Source: an uncultured Prevotellaceae bacterium (GTDB lineage Bacteria; Bacteroidota; Bacteroidia; Bacteroidales; Bacteroidaceae). From it: a stretch of 42,691 bases of DNA. Each line of letters begins with the position of its first letter. Positions within the stretch are counted from its first letter, which is position 1. Shown piece by piece: positions 1-6,487 of the stretch. A model generated the notes under the pieces. That model was not told the DNA's origin. It ran no database searches and saw only the letters and a program-made list of their open reading frames with translations. The position numbers were made by a program, and so were the translations under genes. The stretch lies in contig CAMJIL010000018.1 of the NCBI GenBank assembly GCA_946405805.1, positions 1 to 42,691 of the forward strand, read 5' to 3'.

Positions 1-56
1 AGAATTAAGAGTTAAGAATTAAGAGTTAAGAATTAAGAGTTAAGAATTAAGAGTTT
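1..56. repeat. 14-nt tandem repeat upstream of trpE
   Basis: Four consecutive copies of the unit AGAATTAAGAGTTA fill the window start up to a few bases before trpE; the last copy ends in TTT. If trpB lies to the left, this would be the tail of the same kind of stop-anchored array seen elsewhere in the window. Confidence 0.9.
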
Positions 57-62
57 AAAGTT

Positions 63-1451
63 ATGATTTTTAATTATCAAACTACTTGCAAGACTATTCT
101 TGCAGACCTCTATACCCCTGTGGGTGTCTATATGCGTCTTCGTGACCTCTATGCACAGAGTGCACTGATGGAGTGTGCCGACTATCATGATATGAGCAAT
201 GCAAGGTCATTCATTGGCATCAATCCTATGGCATCTGTTGCTATCGGTCATGGAATGGCTACCATAACATTTCCTGACGGCAGCACCAAAGAGCACGAGA
301 TAAACAAAAACTATCAGTCGCATAACGCCATTCACGAACTTATTGACTGCATAAAGGTAGAAGGCGATGGCGCAAATATCTGTGGCCTGCTGGGATATAC
401 TTCCTTTAATATGGTGAGATATTTCGAGGATATCAATGTAAAGGACGAGACACAGGACAAGAATGATGCTCCCGATATGCTGTATGTGATGTATAAGAGT
501 ATCATAGAGTTCAACCATCACAGCAACACCCTGAGAATAGTTACCCTTGGTGATGAAAATGAGATAGACGAAATCATAAAGTCTATCAACAAGGCTAACA
601 AGCAGACTTACGACTTCCATCCTGTCGGGGAGACATATAGCACTCTTACCGACGACGAGCACAGGGAGAATATCCGCAAGGGCATACAGCATTGCCTGAG
701 GGGTGATGTGTTCCAGATTGTGCTGAGCCGCCGTTTCGTTCAGAAATATGAGGGCGATGACTTCAAGCTTTACAGGGCCTTGCGTAGCATCAATCCGTCA
801 CCATATCTGTTTTACTTCGACTTTGGCGGCTTCCGCATATTCGGTTCTTCACCAGAGACACACTGCCGCATAGAAGGTCGGAAGGCTTACATAGACCCTA
901 TTGCCGGCACGACACGTCGCACAGGTGATGTGGAGGCAGACAGACAGGGAGCAGAATACCTGCGAAACGATCCCAAGGAGAATGCTGAGCATGTGATGCT
1001 GGTGGATCTGGCTCGTAACGACCTTAGCCGCAACTGTCATGAGGTGAAGGTGGAAAAGTATAAGGAACTACAATACTACAGTCATGTGATACACCTCGTT
1101 TCGAGGGTGTCAGGAACACTAGACAATGGTGCCGACCCGATAAAGGCTTTCATTGATACCTTCCCTGCAGGAACGCTTTCAGGAGCACCAAAGGTAAGGG
1201 CTATGCAGCTGATAAGCGAATATGAACCTCACAACAGAGGTGCCTATGGCGGCTGTATCGGAATAATAGGTCTTGACGGCTCCCTTAATCAGGCCATCAC
1301 AATCCGTACCTTTGTTTCAAGAAACGGAGAGCTGTGGTTCCAGGCTGGCGGCGGCATAGTGGCCAAGAGTGATGTGGAATACGAACTGCAAGAGGTGAAC
1401 AACAAACTCGGAGCCCTGAGAAAGGCCATTGATGTGGCTGAGATAGTTTAG
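63..1451 (+). CDS. trpE: Anthranilate synthase component I
   Basis: Converts chorismate and ammonia to anthranilate, the first committed step of tryptophan synthesis, as the large subunit with TrpG. The 462 residues carry the chorismate-binding signature: GSSPETH near residue 270, DPIAGTTRRTGD near 290, a DLARNDLSRN block near 325, FPAGTLSGAPK near 380 and a GGGIVAKSD end. Length is normal for the Bacteroidota type. The N-terminal feedback motif, LLES in enterobacterial TrpE, reads LMEC here (about residues 35-38). The last two codons and the stop lie inside a GTTTAGA-type repeat array. It is the first trp gene in the window; trpB is not seen and may lie to the left. No attenuator or leader peptide is visible in the 62 bases available upstream. 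Confidence 0.95.
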   Translation: MIFNYQTTCKTILADLYTPVGVYMRLRDLYAQSALMECADYHDMSNARSFIGINPMASVAIGHGMATITFPDGSTKEHEINKNYQSHNAIHELIDCIKVEGDGANICGLLGYTSFNMVRYFEDINVKDETQDKNDAPDMLYVMYKSIIEFNHHSNTLRIVTLGDENEIDEIIKSINKANKQTYDFHPVGETYSTLTDDEHRENIRKGIQHCLRGDVFQIVLSRRFVQKYEGDDFKLYRALRSINPSPYLFYFDFGGFRIFGSSPETHCRIEGRKAYIDPIAGTTRRTGDVEADRQGAEYLRNDPKENAEHVMLVDLARNDLSRNCHEVKVEKYKELQYYSHVIHLVSRVSGTLDNGADPIKAFIDTFPAGTLSGAPKVRAMQLISEYEPHNRGAYGGCIGIIGLDGSLNQAITIRTFVSRNGELWFQAGGGIVAKSDVEYELQEVNNKLGALRKAIDVAEIV

Positions 1452-1475
1452 AGTTTAAAGTTTAGAGTTTAGAGT
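1444..1475 (+). repeat. GTTTAGA-type degenerate array at trpE stop
   Basis: Repeats of GTTTAGA/GTTTAAA begin inside the last codons of trpE, include its TAG stop and continue into the spacer. The rest of the spacer (to about 1512) has looser TTCAAT-like repeats running up to trpG. Confidence 0.8.
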
Positions 1476-1515
1476 CAGTTGAAAGTGTAGAGTTCAATTT
1501 TCAATGTTCAATAAA

Positions 1516-2079
1516 ATGAAGACAATAATCATAGACAATTACGATTCTTTTACGTATAACCTGAGTCATCTTGTGAAAGAACTTGGTGCTGAGGTTGATG
1601 TTGTGCGTAATGACCAGTTTGAGATGGATGCTTTAAAGGCGTATGACAAGATTATTCTGTCACCTGGGCCTGGCATTCCTTCTGAGGCAGGAAAACTGCT
1701 GGATGTGATACGTACCTATGGTGGGCAGAAGCCCATTTTGGGAGTATGCCTGGGACATCAGGCCATAGGAGAGGTGTTCGGAGCCCAGTTGGAGAATCTC
1801 AAAGAGGTAAGGCACGGAATAGCGACTCCCTGCAACATCATTGCAGAAGACTATATCTTTAACGGATTGGAGAAACAGATTACTGTTGGGCGTTATCACT
1901 CATGGGTGATTTCCAATGACAATCTGCCTGACTGTCTCGAAGTAACGGCAATAAGTGAGGGCGGACACATAATGGCCATAAAGCACAAGGAATATGACAT
2001 CCACGGCATACAGTTTCACCCGGAATCTGTCCTTACACCAGACGGAAAAAAGATGCTTCAAAACTGGTTATCACACTAA
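1516..2079 (+). CDS. trpG: Anthranilate synthase component II (glutamine amidotransferase)
   Basis: Supplies ammonia from glutamine to TrpE. It is a class I glutamine amidotransferase with the oxyanion region LSPGPGIPSEAG, the nucleophile in GVCLGHQAIG and the His/Glu pair in QFHPESVLTPDG near the C terminus. The start is placed at MKTIIIDNYDSFTYN, the usual family N terminus, giving 187 residues. An in-frame ATG at 1504 would add MFNK, but it sits in the repeat-like TTCAAT spacer. It lies about 64 nt after trpE in the same direction and is surely co-transcribed. It is a separate protein, not fused to TrpE or TrpD. Confidence 0.93.
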   Translation: MKTIIIDNYDSFTYNLSHLVKELGAEVDVVRNDQFEMDALKAYDKIILSPGPGIPSEAGKLLDVIRTYGGQKPILGVCLGHQAIGEVFGAQLENLKEVRHGIATPCNIIAEDYIFNGLEKQITVGRYHSWVISNDNLPDCLEVTAISEGGHIMAIKHKEYDIHGIQFHPESVLTPDGKKMLQNWLSH

Positions 2080-2115
2080 CCTATAAGCCTCATAAGCCCT
2101 ATAGGTCCTATAAGA
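2080..2115 (+). repeat. CTATAAG-type array after trpG
   Basis: The spacer opens directly after the trpG TAA with degenerate repeats of CTATAAGC / CTATAGGTC, then becomes A-rich up to trpD. It is another stop-anchored array, but with a unit not used elsewhere in the window. Confidence 0.7.
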
Positions 2116-2145
2116 ATAATTAAAAAAACAACATAAAACAACACA

Positions 2146-3156
2146 ATGGAACAGACAATGAAAGGCTATCTCTTCCGCCTGCTAAACCACGAAGAGCTCT
2201 CCCGCGAGGAGATGAAGACAATACTTATTGGCATAACCCACAGTGAGTATCCCAACGAACAGATTACCGCCCTGCTGACGTGTCTGCAGATGCGTGGCGT
2301 GACAGTGGATGAACTGCTCGGCTTTCGCGATGGCATACTCGAGACAGGCGTTCCGGCAATACTGAATGCTGACAGATATATTGACGTAGTGGGTACTGGT
2401 GGCGACAGAAAGAATACCTTTAACATCTCCACAACAGCATGCTTCGTCATTGCTGGAGCAGGATACAAGGTTGCAAAACACGGAAACTATGCTGCCACCT
2501 CTGTCAGCGGCGCGTCAAACGTGATACAGCATCATGGCATTAAGTTTACTGACGATATTGATAAACTTAATCGCTCCCTCAACGAGGCTGGCATTGTATA
2601 TCTTCATGCTCAGCTGTTTGCTAAGGCGATGAAGTTTGTGGGACCTATACGAAAGGCTTTGCAGTTCCCTACGATATTCAATCTCCTGGGACCAATCGTG
2701 AATCCTTCACAGCCAAAGTGTCAGCTGCTGGGTGTTGCAAACCTCGACCAGATGAGACTATATAATAATGTATATCAGAAACTGGGTATCGACTATGGCA
2801 TCGTAAACTCTATAGACGGTTATGATGAGATTTCGCTGACTGGTGACTTCAAGGTTACCACCAACAACTACGAACGCATCTTCCGCCCACAGGATTTAGG
2901 CTTCGATATTGCTAAACCAGAGGAACTCGTAGGTGGTGCAACAGAAGAAGAGGCAGCTGAGATATTTGATGCAGTATTGGAAAATCGTGCTCTCCCTGCA
3001 CAGAAGAACATCGTTCTTGCCAATGCAGCTTTTGGCATACAGGTGCTTGAGAAAGGACAGAAGAGCATAGAAGAATGTATCGAGATAGCAAGAGAAAGCA
3101 TCGATAGCGGAAATGCCCTGAAGACATTCAAGAAATTCGTGGAACTTAACTCGTAA
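2146..3156 (+). CDS. trpD: Anthranilate phosphoribosyltransferase
   Basis: Transfers phosphoribose from PRPP to anthranilate, the second step of the pathway. The glycine-rich PRPP loop VGTGGDRKNTFNIST lies near residues 81-95, and the substrate loop KHGNYAATSVSGASN follows. At 336 residues it is a typical single-function TrpD without a TrpG fusion. A second in-frame Met four codons later (MKGYLFRLL) matches the usual family start equally well, so the true start may be 2158. The next gene, trpC, begins 2 nt after the stop, a spacing suggesting translational coupling. Confidence 0.94.
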   Translation: MEQTMKGYLFRLLNHEELSREEMKTILIGITHSEYPNEQITALLTCLQMRGVTVDELLGFRDGILETGVPAILNADRYIDVVGTGGDRKNTFNISTTACFVIAGAGYKVAKHGNYAATSVSGASNVIQHHGIKFTDDIDKLNRSLNEAGIVYLHAQLFAKAMKFVGPIRKALQFPTIFNLLGPIVNPSQPKCQLLGVANLDQMRLYNNVYQKLGIDYGIVNSIDGYDEISLTGDFKVTTNNYERIFRPQDLGFDIAKPEELVGGATEEEAAEIFDAVLENRALPAQKNIVLANAAFGIQVLEKGQKSIEECIEIARESIDSGNALKTFKKFVELNS

Positions 3157-3158
3157 TT

Positions 3159-3908
3159 ATGAAAGATATACTTGAAGAAATAGTAGCCCATAAACGTAAG
3201 GAGGTAGAGATGCTTTATGCTTCCAAGCCTTCTTTGCGGCAGGCATTGCTGGAAAGCGATAGTGGTATTATAGCGGAGTTTAAGCGCAAGTCGCCTTCAA
3301 AAAACTGGATAAAGCAGGAGGGTAAAGCAGAAGAAATTCCTTTGAGCTATCAGCAGAATGGAGCCGCTGGAATATCTATCTTGACTGATGAGAAATATTT
3401 TGGTGGTTGCGATGCCTTTATCACAACGGCTCGCCAAAGCGGAGTGACAATCCCTGTGCTCTATAAAAATTTTGTTATCAACGAGATACAGTTATATGCC
3501 GCAGTATTGTGTGGAGCATCAGCAGTGCTTCTCATTGCTGCTTGTCTGACAAAGCAGGAGTGTAGGAATCTGATGCATAAAGCTCATGAATTAGGGCTGG
3601 AAGTATTGTTAGAGATGCACTCTGAACAGGAACTGGAGTATGCAGAATTGGGGCCAGACCTTTGTGGCATCAACAACAGAAATCTTGGTTCGTTTGTAAC
3701 AGACGTAGAGACATCTTTCCGCCTTGCAGAACTGCTACCAAAGGATGCTGTAAAAGTCAGCGAGAGTGGCATCTCAGACCCAAAGACTGTTGTCGCTCTG
3801 CGAGAGGCAGGATTCAGAGGATTCCTCATAGGAGAGAATTTCATGAAGACCCCAAATCCAGGACAGGCCCTCAAAGAGTTTATTGGTAAATTGATAATTG
3901 ACAATTGA
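3159..3908 (+). CDS. trpC: Indole-3-glycerol phosphate synthase
   Basis: Closes the indole ring from CdRP. It is a TIM-barrel enzyme: the catalytic lysine region is IAEFKRKSPSK (residues about 38-48), followed by ILTDEKYFGG, VLYKNFVI, GLEVLLEMH, GINNRNLGSF and VSESGIS. At 249 residues it is the monofunctional form; there is no TrpF domain fused to it, which matters because trpF is absent next door. The final codons (KLIIDN and stop) are written by a TTGATAATTGAC repeat that continues past the stop. The start ATG is 2 nt after trpD. Confidence 0.94.
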   Translation: MKDILEEIVAHKRKEVEMLYASKPSLRQALLESDSGIIAEFKRKSPSKNWIKQEGKAEEIPLSYQQNGAAGISILTDEKYFGGCDAFITTARQSGVTIPVLYKNFVINEIQLYAAVLCGASAVLLIAACLTKQECRNLMHKAHELGLEVLLEMHSEQELEYAELGPDLCGINNRNLGSFVTDVETSFRLAELLPKDAVKVSESGISDPKTVVALREAGFRGFLIGENFMKTPNPGQALKEFIGKLIIDN

Positions 3909-3960
3909 TAATTGATAATTCTTTATACTTTAACCGTTAACCGTTAAACTTTAAACTTTA
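3890..3960 (+). repeat. Two arrays at the 3' end of trpC, where trpF is expected
   Basis: TTGATAATTGAC units begin inside trpC and run to about 3920, followed by AACCGTTAA / AAACTTTA units to about 3960. The whole 59-nt trpC-trpA spacer is repeat DNA. This is the place where trpF is often found in Bacteroidota trp operons. Confidence 0.85.
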
Positions 3961-3967
3961 CAAAAAG

Positions 3968-4753
3968 ATGAATTTCAATAAAATCAACGAACTATTTAGC
4001 GATAAGAAAGACGAGAAGATTCTTTCTCTATACTTCTGTGCTGGAGCGCCAACATTGGAAGGCACAGCAGATGTTATCCTCACTATGCAGGAGCGTGGTA
4101 TCGACATGATAGAAGTGGGTATTCCATTCAGTGACCCATTGGCAGACGGTCCGATAATACAGAGTGCTGCAACGAAAGCCCTTCGAAACGGCATGAGCCT
4201 GAAGTTGCTTTTCTCACAGTTAGAAGCAATCAAAGACCAGGTAAAGATTCCTTTGGTACTGATGGGATATCTCAACCCAATACTTCATTATGGCATTGAA
4301 GAATTCTGTCGTTCGTGTGACCATGCAGGTGTCAGCGGCGTTATAATACCCGATTTGCCTTTTGCTGACTATAATAATATAGTAAAGCCACTTGCTTATA
4401 AGTACGACCTGCGTTTTATAATGCTTATCACCCCAGAGACATCTGAAGAACGCATAAAGCTCATCGACAAATGTACGGACGGATTTATATATATGGTAAG
4501 CTCAGCCTCAACAACAGGCAGTAAGGATAAATTTGATGAGAACACCCTGAATTACTTCAACAGCGTTAATTCTCTTCATCTCCATAATCCTCGTATGGTA
4601 GGTTTTGGTATCTCTAATGCCCAAACCCTCAATGCTGCCTACGAAAACGCTTCTGGCGCTATTATAGGTTCAAAATTCGTTTCCCTGCTTGACGAGTGCA
4701 ACGGCAACACAAACAAAGCCCTTGACAAACTCTTCGAAGCGCTGAAGAAATAA
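3968..4753 (+). CDS. trpA: Tryptophan synthase alpha chain
   Basis: Splits indole-3-glycerol phosphate to indole and glyceraldehyde 3-phosphate and passes indole to TrpB. The catalytic glutamate stands in IEVGIPFSDPLADGP (about residues 47-61), the second acidic residue in VIIPDLPFADY, and the phosphate-binding loops in MVSSASTTGSK and VGFGISNA. Length is 261, normal. It is the last gene of the plus-strand trp group and converges on rlmD. Its obligate partner trpB is not in the window. Confidence 0.95.
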   Translation: MNFNKINELFSDKKDEKILSLYFCAGAPTLEGTADVILTMQERGIDMIEVGIPFSDPLADGPIIQSAATKALRNGMSLKLLFSQLEAIKDQVKIPLVLMGYLNPILHYGIEEFCRSCDHAGVSGVIIPDLPFADYNNIVKPLAYKYDLRFIMLITPETSEERIKLIDKCTDGFIYMVSSASTTGSKDKFDENTLNYFNSVNSLHLHNPRMVGFGISNAQTLNAAYENASGAIIGSKFVSLLDECNGNTNKALDKLFEALKK

Positions 4754-4754
4754 T

Positions 4755-4794
4755 GTATAACCTTTAACCGTTAACCTTTAACCGTTAAACGTTA
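4755..4794 (-). repeat. GGTTAAAGGTTAACG-type array between trpA and rlmD
   Basis: Read on the minus strand, the array starts directly at the rlmD stop codon and runs TTTAACGGTTAAAGGTTAACGG toward trpA. It fills the convergent spacer; no strong hairpin terminator is visible there. Confidence 0.8.
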
Positions 4795-6285
4795 TCTCCT
4801 CTCCAGCAGCACCACATTCTCTACGTGTGGAGTATGGGGGAACATATCAACAGGTTGCACCTCAACGACTCTATAGTCAGCATCCATCAGACTGAGGTCT
4901 CGGGCCTGTGTTGCAGGATTACAACTTACATAGACAATACGCTGAGGTTTAGCATTCAGAATGGTTTGCACCACATCAGGATGCATTCCGGCACGTGGCG
5001 GATCAGTAATAATAATATCTGGTCTGCCATGTTCTGCTATGAAGTCGTCAGTGAGGATGTCCTTCATATCACCGGCAAAGAACTTGGTGTTGGTGATGCC
5101 ATTTATCTGAGAGTTTATCTTTGCATCCTCAATAGCCTCAGGAACATACTCTATGCCTATAACCTGTGAGGCACGCTTAGCAACAAAATTTGCTATCGTA
5201 CCAGTGCCTGTATAAAGGTCATAGATTAGTGGAGAGTTTATAGTTGAGAGTTTAGAGTTATACGCAAATTCTCGTACAACCTTATATAGTTCGTATGCCT
5301 GTTCTGTATTTGTCTGGTAGAAAGACTTCGGACCAACCTTGAATTTTAGGTCTTCCATATAAAGGAATATATGGTCGTTACCCTTGTAGGTTATGATTTC
5401 CTGGTCGCCTATAGTGTCATTACACTTCTGGTTGTCGAGATAGAGTAGGGAAGTGACCTGTGGAAATGTTTGGGCGATATACTCCATCAGCCCCATAGCC
5501 TTTTCTTTGTCTTCAGGAGTGTCGAAATGGAATTGTACTATCACCATCCATTCCTGTGTCTCGGAAGCATTGCTGCAGCGAATGATAATATCCCTCAGCA
5601 GACCCACTTGTTGGCGTAAGTCGAAGAAGGTGATGTCGTGTTCCAGAGCATACTGATATATTCCATTTCGGATTTCATTATGCAGGTCATCCATCAGCCA
5701 ACATTTGTTGATAGGGAGTATCTTGTCAAAGGCACCTGTGATATGAAAACCTATGGCAGGCGTTGCTTTATCCAGCGTTTCGTCCTTCAGCTGTTCACTC
5801 GTTAGCCAACGCTTATTGCTACATCCGAAGTCAAGTTTGTTCCTGTACCCTTCTGTCTTTGCTGAACCCTTGATAGGGTCAAAGTCAGGCAGCTCTATCT
5901 TCCCTATGCGTGTCAGCTGTTCACGCACCTGACGCTCCTTATAGGCTATCTGTTCAGAGTATGGTACATTCTGCCATTTGCAACCACCACACAAACCGAA
6001 GTGTTCACATCTTGGCGCTATGCGTTTTGGAGAAGGCGTAACAATGCGCACTATTTCGCCTTCAGCAAAGGAATGTTTTTTACGTCGAATCTGTATGTCT
6101 GCAATATCACCAGGAACACAGAAAGGAACGAAGACAACAAGGTTTTTACCTTCATTGTTGTTTTCGTTTTCGTTTTGGTTTTCGTCTTTCCTACCAGTGT
6201 TCCAATGGAAGAGGCACTTGCCCTCAGCGGCAAAGTCCTCTATTTCGATATTTGTAAGCAGTGGTAATGGCTTCTTTCTACTCAT
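4792..6285 (-). CDS. rlmD: 23S rRNA (uracil-5-)-methyltransferase, RlmD/RumA type
   Basis: Methylates a uridine of 23S rRNA with SAM. In order: an N-terminal TRAM domain (about residues 10-75), an iron-sulfur cysteine set (CEHFGLCGGCKW, about 93-104), a SAM-binding Rossmann domain (YDLYTGTGTIANFV near 352), the DPPRAGM motif and the catalytic cysteine in YVSCNPATQARDL. At 497 residues it is slightly long. Two short segments are repeat-derived: an Asn/Glu/Lys-rich stretch in the TRAM loop (residues about 33-46) written by TTTTCG units, and residues about 342-351 written by GTTTAGA units. A Bacteroidota promoter lies about 40 nt upstream. RlmC and TrmA are relatives; the exact target base is inferred from family similarity. 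Confidence 0.88.
   Translation of the reverse strand: MSRKKPLPLLTNIEIEDFAAEGKCLFHWNTGRKDENQNENENNNEGKNLVVFVPFCVPGDIADIQIRRKKHSFAEGEIVRIVTPSPKRIAPRCEHFGLCGGCKWQNVPYSEQIAYKERQVREQLTRIGKIELPDFDPIKGSAKTEGYRNKLDFGCSNKRWLTSEQLKDETLDKATPAIGFHITGAFDKILPINKCWLMDDLHNEIRNGIYQYALEHDITFFDLRQQVGLLRDIIIRCSNASETQEWMVIVQFHFDTPEDKEKAMGLMEYIAQTFPQVTSLLYLDNQKCNDTIGDQEIITYKGNDHIFLYMEDLKFKVGPKSFYQTNTEQAYELYKVVREFAYNSKLSTINSPLIYDLYTGTGTIANFVAKRASQVIGIEYVPEAIEDAKINSQINGITNTKFFAGDMKDILTDDFIAEHGRPDIIITDPPRAGMHPDVVQTILNAKPQRIVYVSCNPATQARDLSLMDADYRVVEVQPVDMFPHTPHVENVVLLERR
5230..5261 (+). repeat. GTTTAGA-type repeat inside rlmD
   Basis: A copy of the intergenic GAGAGTTTA/TAGAGTTA array lies within the rlmD coding sequence just before the SAM-binding motif, antisense to the gene. 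It encodes SKLSTINSPL without breaking the frame. Confidence 0.75.
6160..6188 (+). repeat. TTTTCG hexamer repeat inside rlmD
   Basis: Tandem GTTTTCG/TTTTGG units, the same as those at the start of the DUF1460 gene and upstream of panB, lie in the TRAM domain and encode a Glu/Asn/Lys-rich loop. Confidence 0.8.
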
Positions 6286-6323
6286 GTTTTTTTAGTCGCC
6301 TACATTGAATTTGATTTTGGTTG

Positions 6324-6353
6324 CAAAATTACGAAAAATTTGGTTAAAACAAA
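6324..6353 (-). promoter_or_regulatory. Candidate promoter for rlmD
   Basis: On the minus strand, TTTG (6353-6350) is followed after 18 nt by TAATTTTG (6331-6324), a fair match to the Bacteroidota -33/-7 consensus. It lies about 40 nt before the rlmD ATG. Confidence 0.5.
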
Positions 6354-6439
6354 TATTTTTTGAGTTATTTTTAGAATCGATGGAGTAATTGAGAGCCAAA
6401 TTGGTTGTATTTTTAGCTGTGTAGTGAGAAAAATATTGT

Positions 6440-6480
6440 TTTTGTTTGGCGTTTTGCTCACTTTTTTGTAACTTTGCGGC
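6440..6480 (+). promoter_or_regulatory. Promoter of the lptD-like gene (third copy of a shared 40-nt core)
   Basis: TTTG at 6445-6448, a 20-nt spacer and TAACTTTG at 6469-6476. The 40 bases match the panB and tig promoters nearly throughout, including the TTTTGCTCACTT spacer. The ATG at 6488 comes only 11 nt after the -7 box. Confidence 0.8.
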
Positions 6481-6487
6481 CGATTTT

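Noticed and set aside
1..62. CRISPR array or other spaced repeat at the window start
   Set aside because: The 14-nt units are directly contiguous, with no unique spacers and no cas genes.
207..692. 161-codon minus-strand frame inside trpE
   Set aside because: A shadow of the trpE frame; hydrophobic composition arises from antisense reading.
6446..6487. N-terminal extension of the lptD-like protein from ATG 6446
   Set aside because: The -7 box TAACTTTG (6469-6476) lies downstream of that ATG.
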